A DNA stretch of 64,000 bases, from assembly GCF_024713975.1 (NCBI RefSeq), contig NC_091100.1:26797501-26861500 (forward strand), given 5' to 3'. The translations under genes were made by a program, and so were the position numbers. The notes beneath the pieces are model-generated. The model was not told where the DNA came from, made no database searches, and was given only the letters and a program-made list of their open reading frames with translations. Below are positions 1-27,135 of this stretch, in pieces. This stretch comes from Paralichthys olivaceus. Its lineage: Eukaryota; Chordata; Actinopteri; Pleuronectiformes; Paralichthyidae. Position 1 is the first letter of the stretch, and every line of letters starts with the position of its first letter.

Positions 1-117
1 AGACCCGTGTATATATATGAGTGTGGTTGCCAGGTGAGGCGACCAGAAATAAAGACTGTTGCTAAAACGCCATTCTCTCCTCCCCTGTGTACCCGGAGTG
101 GGCCGAGTATTCCCACA
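1..117 (+). repeat. 3' part of the 5' LTR (truncated by window start)
   Basis: Positions 1-117 match 4265-4381 almost base for base, including an AATAAAG polyadenylation-type signal near 47 and the terminal CCCACA. A sequence starting TGGCGCCTGAAC at about 120 follows directly, which is typical of a primer binding site after a 5' LTR. Confidence 0.85.
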
Positions 118-118
118 A

Positions 119-141
119 GTGGCGCCTGAACAAGTACCTGA
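119..141 (+). other. Putative retrotransposon primer binding site
   Basis: TGGCGCCTGAACAAG starts two bases after the LTR end. It resembles the TGGCGCC-type primer binding sites complementary to tRNA 3' ends (Lys-like). The match beyond the first 12 bases is imperfect, so the tRNA assignment is tentative. Confidence 0.55.
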
Positions 142-150
142 GAGGAGCGC

Positions 151-720
151 ATGGAAGGACAAAGCCTCCTGGGACAAACCCTCCAGCACCTGGCAGCGAT
201 GCAGGAGAGCACCGCAGCGCTGCACCAAACCCAGACGCAGGCCGACATCCCGGCGTATCAGCGCGAGGACCGGGCTCTTCTGCGGGGACTGATGCAGCGT
301 CCGGCCACCCCGCCGCCCGAGCCAGGGACCAGCTCCAGTCGGCCACCGACGGTGGCCCTCCAATGAATGACCCCGGAAGACGACACGGAGGCATACCTGG
401 ACCTCTTCAAGGGCATGGCGAAGGCCTGGCGAATCCTGGACCGGCTGGGCTGCACGCCAGAGGGGCACCGACGCCGGTTCAGGAGCCTCGCCTTCGAAGA
501 AGCCGTCCACTCCTACGCGCAGCATCCCTTGATGCGGCGAGAAGATGGCTCCATCCGGGACGCAACTCGGCGACTCATAATGAATGAGTCGCGTAGGCTG
601 TTCCTCAGGGCCCAGCCTACGCATCGGGTCGACCGACACCATGGGGGGCTCCTCAAACACCAGGTCAGGAGTGCTGGCGGTGCGGCCAGTCGGGCCACTT
701 TTGGCGGGAGTGCCCGCTGA
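151..720 (+). pseudogene. gag remnant of the Gmr1-like element, split by an in-frame stop
   Basis: An ATG at 151 opens 71 codons ending in TGA at 364-366. The same frame resumes immediately (ATG at 367) and runs to a stop at 718-720. The second part has the Glu-Ala-Tyr-Leu-Asp-Leu-Phe type helix and a downstream Arg/Phe/Glu-rich region seen in gag proteins of this retrotransposon group. The CCHC zinc knuckle and protease expected next are absent, so gag is both interrupted and truncated. Confidence 0.65.
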
Positions 721-769
721 TGGAGGTGTGGCAGCTGGTAAGGGTGGCCAGGCCGCCAGCCTCTTCCCG

Positions 770-841
770 GAGGCTCCTCTACTCCCACCGCCCCCTCCCA
801 TCGGTGAGGCTCCTCTACTCCCACCGCCCCCTCCCATCGGT
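770..841 (+). repeat. Two-copy 36-bp tandem duplication
   Basis: A 36-base unit starting GAGGCTCCTCTACTCCCACC occurs twice back to back (770-805 and 806-841) with no differences visible, inside the degraded gag/pol part of the retrotransposon. Identity of the units suggests a recent local duplication. Confidence 0.85.
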
Positions 842-959
842 GAGTCCCATGGACGAATTTCCACTTGAACAGTCTCAGGACAAGACCCTCCGCCACGCTT
901 CCGATCAGGTGGTGAGTATTGACGGCTCTGCCGTTTCTCCAAATGCAGCACACACTCAC

Positions 960-1452
960 GCACACTTTTCAGTCATTAGGGACAGATTGTACCATGTGAG
1001 ACAGGAGAGGAGATCACCCAGTTGTTGGTGCCGAAAAGCCATCGGGAAATGGTTTACCAGGCGGCTCACTATAACCCCATGTCAGGGCACCTGGGGTATG
1101 ATAAGTCACTGAACCGGATAATGGCCCGTTTTTATTGGCCGGGCATTCACTTGGGGTATTATCCGAGAAAATTTGCCCCAGGCCTAGCAACGTCAGCAGC
1201 GCCTGTACAACAGAGGGATGAAACTGACAACTGAAGAGATAAAGTCCTTGTATTACTCCCATCCTCTAGCTCCAAATTACTTGCCAAGTGGCAAGGGCGC
1301 TTCGTGGTCACACGACGAGTGGGGGAGGTAGACTATGAAGTGGTGCGGTCTGACAGGGGTGGAGCAACACAGATTTACCACCTCAACCTCCTTAAAGAGT
1401 GGAGAGAGGTGGCCTCTGTTTCTTTGGCTACCACGGTGATAAAGAGAGATGA
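960..1452 (+). pseudogene. Integrase remnant (zinc-binding N-terminus and C-terminal part) of the Gmr1-like element
   Basis: In the frame of 1022-1234 the translation carries a zinc-finger-type integrase start (His-Tyr-Asn-Pro, then Gly-His-Leu-Gly-Tyr-Asp-Lys-Ser-Leu, then Phe-Tyr-Trp-Pro-Gly). The catalytic DDE core is deleted. At about 1240-1452 a second frame gives the C-terminal integrase region, with Lys-Trp-Gln-Gly-Arg-Phe, a Val-Gly-Glu-Val-Asp-Tyr-Glu-Val stretch and His-Leu-Asn-Leu-Leu-Lys. Loss of the core means no activity. Confidence 0.75.
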
Positions 1453-3108
1453 GTTCAATTCAATTTCAATTCAATTTTATTTATATAGCGCCAAATCATA
1501 ATTTACATTATCTCAAGGCACTTTACATTTAAAGGTCAAGACCTTAAAACAATATTAACATAGAGAAACCCAACAGTTCCCACAATGAGCAAGCACAGGC
1601 GACTGTGGAGAGGAAAAACTCCCTCATTAACAGGGAGAAACCTCTGGCAGAACCAGGCTCAATGTGGGCGGTCATCTGCCTCGACCGGTTGGGGTGAGGA
1701 AAGAAAAGTAAGGGGGGAGGAAAGGAGAGATGGGTGGAGAGCGGGGGAGAGAAGAGAGAGATGAGGTGGAGAGAGAGAGACCGGTAACAATTTGGCACCA
1801 TCAAAATCAAGGCTAACCATAACAATAACAATGTATAGATCTACAACATGACTAGATATATAAATAAATTGCTAAGTTCTTGTAATAAATGAAGACAATG
1901 GTGATGGTGGTCGTTGTGGTCCTGTAGTCCGGAGTTATCTGAAACGAGATAGAGAGAAGAGCCAGAGGGACTATGGGAGGACAAAGTGACACTTTGACAT
2001 GATGACATGTTAAAACTAATAAATAAATAAATAAATAAAGAGGTGTGGGGGGGCAGAGAGACAGAGAGACAGAGGGAAGTGAAGAAGTGCTCAGTGCATG
2101 ATGGGAGTTCCCCCAGCAGTCTAAACCTATAGCAGCACAACTAAGGGATGGTTCAGGACTCACCTGATCCAGCCCTAACTATAGGCTTTATCAAAGAGGA
2201 AGGTTTTTAGTTTTACTTTAAATGCTGAGACAGTGTCTGCCTCCCGAACCCAGAGTGGGAGCTGGTTCCACAGGAGAGGAGCCTGATAGCTAAATGTTCT
2301 ACCTCCTGCTCTACTCTTACAGACTCTTGGAACCACTAGAGAGCCTGTGTTTTGGGAACGAAGTGATCTACTTGGATAATAAGGTGTTATCAGCTCTTTG
2401 ATATATGAGGGGGCGTGATTGTTGAGGGCTTTAAAAGTGAGGAGCAGGATCTTGAATTCTATTCTAAATTTTACCGGGAGCCAATGTAAGGAAGCTAAGA
2501 CAGGAGTGATATGATCTCTCCTTCTAGTTCCTGTCAGCACTTGTCCTGCAGCATTTTGGACCAACTGGAGACTTTTAACAGTCTTCATGGAGCATCCTGC
2601 TAATAGAGAGTTGCAGTAATCTAATCTAGAGGTTACAAACGCGTGGACTAGTTTTTCAGCATCCTGCTTAGACAGGATGTTTCTAATTTTGTTAATATTG
2701 CACAGATGGAAGAAAGCCGTCCTAGACACTAGTTTAATATGGGGGTCAAATGACATGTCTTGGTCGAACAACACTCCAAGGTTCCTCACAGTGGAGCTGG
2801 AAGCCAGACTGACACCATCCAAAGTGACTATCTGGTCAGACAGTGTTTCTGAGATGTTTAGGGCCAATTACAACAACCTCAGTTTTGTCTGACTTTAAAA
2901 GTAGAAAATTTTGGGTCATCCACGCCTTGATATCTTTGAGACATTCCTGAAGTTGAACTAGGCGATTAGATTCATCATGCTTCATGGAAATATACAATTG
3001 GGTGTCGTCTGCATAGCAGTGGAATTGTATGTGGTGCTCTCTGATAATGTTGCCTAAGGGGAGCATATATAGGGTGAAGAGTATTGGTCCAAGGACAGAG
3101 CCTTGTTG
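1453..3108 (-). mobile_element. L2-type LINE, 5'-truncated, inserted in the gypsy-like element
   Basis: Read on the minus strand, 3066-2836 encodes the reverse transcriptase catalytic region with Tyr-Ala-Asp-Asp-Thr-Gln-Leu-Tyr. After a short gap 2867-2175 encodes the C-terminal domain with Ser-Arg-Leu-Asp-Tyr-Cys-Asn-Ser and Leu-His-Trp-Leu-Pro-Val. A 3' UTR follows, ending in the tail ATTTGGCGCTATATAAATAAAATTGAATTG at about 1453-1500. The same tail recurs at 7740, 23160, 31690, 50420 and 58950. The two reading frames suggest decay. Retrotransposon sequence resumes right after the truncated LINE 5' end. Confidence 0.85.
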
Positions 3109-4048
3109 GGACCGGAGGTATCAAAACCTGATTATTCTTCTGTTATGACGACCATCTCTCGCCGAGCCAGAGAGGTTGCTTTGTTGTACGGTTTGTACCA
3201 GTTTGTCACACTTCTGTTCGGGTTGTTCGGGGCCCCTGCCATGTTTCAATGCCTCATGGACCGAGTACTGCAGCCATACTTTGCATATGCTGCAGCCTAC
3301 TTAGATGATGTATCATTTATAGTGAGACCTGGGAACAGCATATGTGGCAGGTGGGGGCAGTGCTTGAGTCCCTGAGGCAGGCGGGGCTCACGGCCAACCC
3401 GAAGAAGTGTGCGGTGTGGGACGGAGGAAGGTACGGTATCTGGGGTACCACTTGGGGGGCGGACAGGTGCGGCCGCAGGTAGAGAAGACCGCGGCGGTTG
3501 CAGCCTGCCCGGCGCCCAAGAAGAAAAAAGAGGTCAGGAGGTTCTTGGGGCTTGCCGGTTACTACAGACGCTTTATCCCAGCCTTTTCGGAGCTGACCAG
3601 CCCCCTGACCGACCTGACCCGAAAGGGTGCCTCAGATCTGGTCCAGTGGACGGAGCAGTGTCAGCTGGCATTTGAGAGGGTTAAGCTAGCCCTCTGTGGT
3701 AAGCCACTGCTGTATACTAACTTTTCTCTCCTTTTTGTCCTGCAGACGGACGCCTCGAACAGTGGGCCGTTTTGTCCCAGGAGGTGGACTGTACTGTACA
3801 TTAGCATGAAGCTGGCTCAGAGGGAGCGGAACTACAGTACAGTGGAAAAGGAGTGGCTCGCCATTCAGTGGGTGGTCGGGGCCCTCCGCTATTACCTCCT
3901 GGGGCGCCCTTTCACCCTCTGGTCAGACCTTGCCCCACTCCAGTGGCTCCACTGCATGAAGGATGCCAACGCGCAGATCACTCGCTGGTATCTGGCTTTG
4001 CAGCCGTTCAACTTCCAGGTGATCCACAGGCCGGGTAACCCGGCCTGA
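3106..4048 (+). pseudogene. Reverse transcriptase and RNase H remnant of the Gmr1-like element
   Basis: 3106-3375 encodes a reverse transcriptase fragment: Gly-Leu-Tyr-Gln-Phe-Val-Thr, a Phe-Gly-Leu-Phe-Gly-Ala-Pro-Ala motif and the catalytic Tyr-Leu-Asp-Asp. The upstream fingers and first catalytic Asp are missing. After a frameshift, 3407-4048 gives the connection and RNase H region, with Phe-Leu-Gly-Leu-Ala-Gly-Tyr-Tyr-Arg-Arg-Phe, Gln-Thr-Asp-Ala-Ser and Arg-Trp-Tyr-Leu-Ala-Leu-Gln. It stops 18 bases before the 3' LTR, consistent with RNase H being the last domain here. Confidence 0.85.
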
Positions 4049-4050
4049 GT

Positions 4051-4065
4051 CGGGCGGTGGGGGTA
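4051..4065 (+). other. Putative polypurine tract
   Basis: A purine-rich run (GGGCGGTGGGGGTA) directly precedes the TGTGACGG start of the 3' LTR, the expected place for the plus-strand primer. Confidence 0.6.
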
Positions 4066-4381
4066 TGTGACGGCGGGGGATGGTTAGGGCGCCAACTGCT
4101 GGACAACAGGGAGATGTGGCTCAGCCGGTGATCAGACAGCTGTGCAGAATCAAATAATCAGGCCATCAATAAGAGGTTCTGGTTCTGTTCTCTTGCAGTA
4201 GGCTGGGTTCCTGAGACTGGAGCAGCCGGTATGTGGACGTGTGTGGACATGTGTGGGTTGAGAGACCCGTGTATATATATATGCGTGTGGCTGCCAGGCG
4301 AGGCGACCAGAAATAAAGACTGTTGCTAAAACGCCATTCTCTCCTCCCTTGTGTACCCAGAGTGGGCCGAGTATTCCCACA
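4066..4381 (+). repeat. 3' LTR, 316 bp
   Basis: Starts TGTGACGG after the purine tract and ends CCCACA, giving TG...CA termini. The last 117 bp match the window start. It contains a TATATATA stretch near 4270 and AATAAAG near 4312, plausible LTR promoter and polyadenylation signals. The first ~200 bp have no partner because the 5' LTR is cut by the window edge. Confidence 0.85.
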
Positions 4382-5300
4382 GTGAGTTTTACTGGTGAGT
4401 TTTAGCACCCCTCTTTTAATGTTTAATTGCCTAAGCTAATTTTCTTACAGAATACCACTGGACAGGGAGGACCATGAAGAATGTATTTCTCAGAGGAGAC
4501 AGGCAGGATGCTGGGGGATGTAGGTGCAGAGGAAGGCCTGGATGATGAGGGCTTTGAGAATGCTGGTTTGTCCCCTGCTCCATCAACAGTTCAGCTTCAG
4601 CCCTTCCTCACTTCACCATCCTCAATGATCCTTAACCAACCACCCTCTCCAATGCTACAGCTGCTGGTCCCTCCAGAGCGCCATGACCCCAGTAGCACTG
4701 GAGAAACATTTGCTCCGATCTTTTTTTTTACATTGGCTACATGACAGATGTGTTGTGATTCAGTGGACGGCCTAGCTGAGGACTCCGTGGGCCGAGGACT
4801 GAAACTGGCCAAACATTTATCAACCAGCAGTCCATTACCACCATAGCACTAAGGCAGAACTCTCTGCCATAGTACCAGCAGCGTCATATTCTGTGTGACA
4901 TCAGGTTGTTGGACAATAGGATGCTTCAGGTCACCTGACTGTTGCTATATGGTGTATCTGAGTCCATCTTTGTCAAACTTTGTAAAATCCATAAGTGACC
5001 CATAAAATAGGGCAAATACTGACAAGGTGTCCTGGGTAATAGTGCAGAGTCATGCAGAGCACTATTCAGCAGAGGGCAATCACACAACCCTCACAGAAGC
5101 CCACACAAGCCCTCATCAAACAAGCCCTGCCTTGGCTCACTTGTGCTTTCATCCCCACAAGCCCTTGCAGTCCTTGCTTGACTCCTTCCTTTCCCCACCA
5201 TTTACGAAGGTCTTACAATCGGACAAAAATAAATGCAGCCAACCAGGCCTGTAACAGTTATGGGTTCATATATGGACCAATAAATACATAAGTGTCTTTA
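4382..5300 (+). pseudogene. Terminal-exon-like remnant of an unidentified plus-strand gene
   Basis: Just after the LTR, CTG|GTGAGT (4394/4395) and TTTCTTACAG (to 4450) look like splice sites of a 56-bp intron. From 4451 one frame reads Pro-Leu-Asp-Arg-Glu-Asp-His-Glu-Glu. A +1 shift then leads into an acidic, Pro/Ser-rich frame (4481-4741) with Ser-Glu-Glu-Thr-Gly-Arg-Met-Leu and Glu-Gly-Leu-Asp-Asp-Glu-Gly-Phe. That frame stops at a TGA after a T-rich run, then stays open to about 4845. AATAAA signals sit at about 5229 and 5278. The codon texture looks like real protein, but I do not recognise the gene. The retrotransposon cut off its upstream part, or the exons lie left of the window. Confidence 0.4.
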
Positions 5301-5314
5301 TCATTATTTGGCTC

Positions 5315-5656
5315 TTAAAGGTACAGTGTGTAGAATTTTTTGATATCTAGTGTTGAAATTGCATATTGCAGCTGAACACCCCTCACCTCACCCTCTCCTT
5401 CCAAACATGAAAAAGAACCTGTGGTAGCTTCAGTTGTCATAAAAACTCAAAAGGTGTTTAGTTTTTCCAGTCTGGACTAATGTAAAAAACATGGCAGCCT
5501 CCATAGAGAGGACCCCCTCGATGTAAATATAAAGTATTTAAATATAAAGGGCCTTTTAGGGTAAAGAAAACTACAATTCATACAATTTGGATGAAACTAA
5601 CTAGTGAAAACATCTGCCAATAGTTCCCTTTCTCTAGACTTACACTGGACCATTAA
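5315..5656. mobile_element. TTAA-flanked non-autonomous DNA transposon (MITE), copy 1
   Basis: TTAAAGGTACAGTGTGTAGAA at the left and its near inverted complement (TACACTGGACCATTAA) at the right form terminal inverted repeats. The ends lie in TTAA, the target preferred by piggyBac-type transposases. It is a clear relative of 9489-9863. There is no coding capacity, so it must be mobilised in trans. The superfamily assignment is only suggested by TTAA. Confidence 0.7.
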
Positions 5657-5759
5657 AACTACAAAAGTGTTTGTTATATTTCAGTCAAGTCAGTGATATG
5701 TATTGATGAGATATTAATGTGATAATGAGGGATAAGAGGAAAGCGAAGCTCCATGTGTC

Positions 5760-6850
5760 ATGTGTCCCCTGACATTCTAGACCTATAGCAGCAAAACCAA
5801 GAGCTGGTCCGAGACAGACCTCAACCACCTCTAACTATAACCTTTATTATAGAGGAAGGTTTTAAGCCAACTCTTTAACAAAGAGAGGATGTCTCTGTAA
5901 TAAAATGTGATGATCAATAGTGTTGAATGCTGCACTAAGGTCAAACAGGATAAGTACAGACACAAACCCTTGATCTGAAGCTATTAGTGACTTTTGCCAT
6001 GACTGTCTCTGTGCTGTGATGAGCTCTAAACCCTGACTGAAAGTCTTCATATACATTACTTTCCTGGAGAAACTCACACAGCTTATTGGCTACAACCTTC
6101 TCGAGGATTTTAGACATGAAAGGGAGGTTGGATATTGGTCTGTAGTTGGCTAAAACCTCCGGGTCCAGGGTGGGTTTATTAAAAAGAGGTTTGATTACAG
6201 CTAGCTTAAAGGACTGTGGTACATATCCTGATGATAATGATAGATTGATTATATTCAGTAAAGTAAAATTAATAAGGGGCAGAAATTCTTTAAATAACTT
6301 TTTAGGAATGGGATCTTAGATACAAGTTGTGGGTTTAGATGATGAGATAATTGAGGTCAGCTGATCAAGGGTGATCAGAGAGAAGTTGTCTAAATAATTA
6401 ATAGGATTCTCAGCTGTTCCAGAGATTTCTGTGCTTGATGATGTATCAGCATCAACTGAGGGCAGGAGATTGTAGATTATATTCATAATCATTAGAATTT
6501 TATCATTAAAGAAGTTCATAAAGACATTCTCAAGACAATTCAGGGATAGAGGAATACTGGATTCAATGGAGCTGTGACTCTCAGCCAGCCTGGCTATAGG
6601 AGGTTATAGGAGACGCTATCTTTCCAGGATAGGTGATTTTCAACACACTTGTTGGAGGGCAACTTCCTTTCTAGTTTTTTTGATGATTGTTTTAATTCAC
6701 TGTTGGAATTATACCAGGGGGCCTATTTACTATGTTTAACATGCTTCTTTTTTAGAGGGGCTACAGAGTCTAATGTTCGAATGTTACTAGTCAGTGGAAC
6801 TAGGGTTTTTAAAAATGTCCTCAGTTGAGGGATGATACATAGTTAAATGT
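5760..6850 (-). mobile_element. L2-type LINE fragment, minus orientation
   Basis: On the minus strand 6077-5862 encodes a reverse transcriptase stretch with Val-Leu-Ile-Leu-Phe-Asp-Leu-Ser-Ala-Ala-Phe-Asn-Thr-Ile-Asp-His, the motif around the first catalytic Asp. 6519-6316 matches the segment just upstream of it. The left end (5775-5860) resembles the 3' UTR seen at 2120-2200, implying an internal deletion. The copy is full of stops. It adjoins a plus-orientation 3' half at 6900-7810. Confidence 0.65.
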
Positions 6851-6899
6851 ATCTGGAATAATTTAGCTACAGCACTATTGGGTAGACAGCTGGAAAAGA

Positions 6900-7810
6900 G
6901 TTTTGCATTAATGGCAGGTAGAGCCTTCAGCTACAAGGCTCCTCTCCTGTTGAACCAGCTCCCACTATAGGTTCAGGAAGCAGACACGTTCATCTCTACA
7001 CTGAAGGTTAAACTTAAAACGCCCTTTTTGATAAAGCCTATAGTTAGTTCTGGATCAGGTGAGTCCTGAACCATCCCTTAGTTATGCTGCTATGGGTCTA
7101 GATTGCTGGGGCAACTCCCATCATGCACTAAGAACTTCTCCCTTTTCTCTTTCTCTCTGCCCCATCATTTATTTATTTATTTTAATACATCTCACTATCT
7201 TTGTGTTTTTTCCATCCCATAGCCTCTCTCTCTCTGTCTGTTTCTTTATCTCTCTCTTTTGCTTTCTCTCTCCCTCCCTCTGCAGGATTATCTGACTCGA
7301 GATCTGCAGGATTCAGACAACAAATATTATTATTATTATTTTATGAACTGTTGCTGCTATCCTTAATACCATCTTTACATACATAATTATCACTCATATT
7401 GTTTTCATTATAACAACTAGTCTGTCAGAGCTGAAACCTGATGGTTCTGACTGTTCCTGGTCTCTCTCTCCTCTCTCACCTCTCACCTCTCTGCTCCCCC
7501 TCCCCAATATCTCTCTCTCTTCTCTCCCATCTTTTCCACCCATCTCTCCTCTCCTCCCGATTTTTCTCTGCTTACCCCAACCGGTTGAGGCAGCTGACCG
7601 CCCACATTGATTCTGGTTCTTCAAGAGGTTTCTTCCTGTTAAAAGGGGATTTTTTCTCTCTCCACAGTCGCCAAAGTGCTGCTCATTGTGGGAGTGGTTG
7701 GGTTTCTCAATATTAAATAAGATTTTAAGGTCTTGACCTTCTGTGTAAAGTGCCTTGAGATAATGTATATTATGATTTGGCGCTATACAAATACAATTGA
7801 ATTTAATTGA
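6900..7810 (+). mobile_element. L2-type LINE 3' end, plus orientation
   Basis: The last coding piece (about 6918-7040, Pro-Leu-Leu then Leu-Thr or Asn-Gln-Leu-Pro texture, ending in a Phe-Asp-Lys-Ala-type stretch) is followed by the pyrimidine-rich 3' UTR. The terminal tail, with GGTCTTGACCTTC, AAGTGCCTTGAGATAATGTA and TTTGGCGCTATACAAATA, lies at about 7725-7810. The same 3' UTR and tail occur inverted at 1453-2160 and 31688-32300 and directly at 58600-58990. Confidence 0.75.
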
Positions 7811-8099
7811 AAACACCCCCAATGCCCATAAAAGCAAACGCGCCTTCAGTCCTGTGTGCACACACAGAAATCACGGAACAGAAAACTAAATTGAGGCACA
7901 GTAACAAAATTTCACTGGGTTTAGGACTGGGTTGTTTTTTTATTTGTCTCTATCCTAATGCCCTATCTTATCTTATGTGTTTAAAATCTCAGAGACACTT
8001 TGAGCAGAAATTAAGAAAAATTATCAATATATTTTTAATATACACTGAAAGTTGTCATTATAAGATAAAAGTGATCAAATATTAGGTAATTTGTCTCTT

Positions 8100-8279
8100 T
8101 CAGCTCTTCACCGAGGAAGCGCGCAATAAATACTGAACAGCAGCACCGCCCCCGTCTGTGCCCAGATACGTGCCGGTTCACGCCGCTCCATGACGCACGC
8201 TCAAGTGGACGTCTCTGCTGCGTCACTTGCGCGCCGCCTTGCTTCTGATGCACTCCTTTTCCCGAAAGCCTAAAGATAG
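8100..8279 (+). promoter_or_regulatory. patl1: Probable patl1 promoter / 5' UTR
   Basis: The ~180 bp before the patl1 start are locally GC- and CpG-rich within AT-rich surroundings. They contain CCGCCCCC (GC box, about 8147) and two CRE-like pieces, TGACGCA (about 8191) and TGCGTCAC (about 8218). No convincing TATA box is near the start, matching a housekeeping-type promoter. The transcription start itself cannot be placed. Confidence 0.5.
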
Positions 8280-26302
<18,023 letters not shown>

Positions 26303-26590
26303 AAGTTACTACAGACATCAACTTGAGACCTTCCCCTCCCGATGCAGACCTTTCTTTTTTTGTGTAAGAGGGGAATGGTGTGAGTGATTTGCAAGGTGAA
26401 TCCATTGTGGGTCATTTTAATCCAACAGAATCTCCAGTCGTGTGCGTGTGCGTGTGTGTGTGTGTGAGAGAGACAGCGCATGAGATGGCTGAATGACAAT
26501 TAAAAATTAAGTCTGCATTTTAAAATATCTTGTTTCAATTATGCCTGTGATGAACCTTCAAATTAAAAGTATTTCTATTATATAAGAATG
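26303..26590 (+). other. patl1: Probable patl1 3' UTR
   Basis: Sequence following the TAG at 26300-26302. AATTAAAAG near 26560 is the only nearby variant polyadenylation signal (ATTAAA). The true end is not determined. Confidence 0.5.
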
Positions 26591-26689
26591 TGGACTCTGG
26601 TCTTTCCTATTCATCCTCATCATTTTAAATGTCTCTGTCTAGTGTCACACTGCTGGAAACTGTGTTGGTCAGTGTTCAGAAAACTCCCC

Positions 26690-27135
26690 TGATTTAGCAT
26701 TGGGCTTGGCGATATGACTTCAAATCAATATCCTATCCCAATTTTCTTTTAACAACTGCACCTCCTGGGGGTTTGGTGCTTGGTCTTCTCCTGTTCATCC
26801 TCTACTTGTTCCCTCTTGGTAATATCATACAACAACATGGTCTCTGCTTCCACTGGTACGCTGAAGACATCCAGCTCTACATCTCCACTAAATCCATCAC
26901 CACTGCTACTCACTCCACTCTGACCAACTGCCTCACTGACTTTAAATCATGGATGCAAATCAACTTCCTCAGACTAAACTGTGATAAATATGATATGATC
27001 ATCATTGGTCCCCATCCCACAACGCATCCAATAAAGTCCTTCTCCTCACCCCTAAAGCCCTCCATAACCAGGCCCCCTCCTACCTCACTGATCTGCTCCA
27101 TCACCACACTATCCTGTTGGGACTACACAGATGGG
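26690..27135 (+). mobile_element. LINE reverse transcriptase fragment (L2-like)
   Basis: 26773-27141 encodes Pro-Leu-Gly-Asn-Ile-Ile, Tyr-Ala-Glu-Asp-Ile-Gln-Leu-Tyr (the catalytic Asp-Asp changed to Glu-Asp), and Phe-Leu-Arg-Leu-Asn. An internal deletion joins it to a Leu-Lys-Ala-Leu-His-Asn-Gln-Ala-Pro-type C-terminal stretch in another frame. It is more diverged than the 1453-3108 copy and seems to be a different L2 subfamily. Confidence 0.65.

Larger units (their letters stand above)
1..4381 (+). mobile_element. Degenerate Ty3/gypsy LTR retrotransposon, Gmr1-like domain order, with nested LINE
   Basis: The window opens inside the 5' LTR; about 117 bp at 1-117 reappear at 4265-4381 with few differences. 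After the 5' LTR come a primer-binding-site-like sequence, a gag remnant (151-720), an integrase remnant (about 960-1452), then reverse transcriptase and RNase H (3106-4048), a purine tract and the 3' LTR. Integrase therefore precedes reverse transcriptase. That is unlike ordinary gypsy elements but known for the Gmr1-like group of Ty3/gypsy elements in fish and other deuterostomes. Protease and most of integrase are missing, gag has an in-frame stop, and an L2-type LINE lies between integrase and reverse transcriptase, so the copy is dead. Order and domains are read from sequence; the group name is from family knowledge. Confidence 0.85.

Noticed and set aside
4150..4408. Minus-strand ORFs within the 3' LTR
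   Set aside because: Antisense of the LTR with no homologous protein texture.
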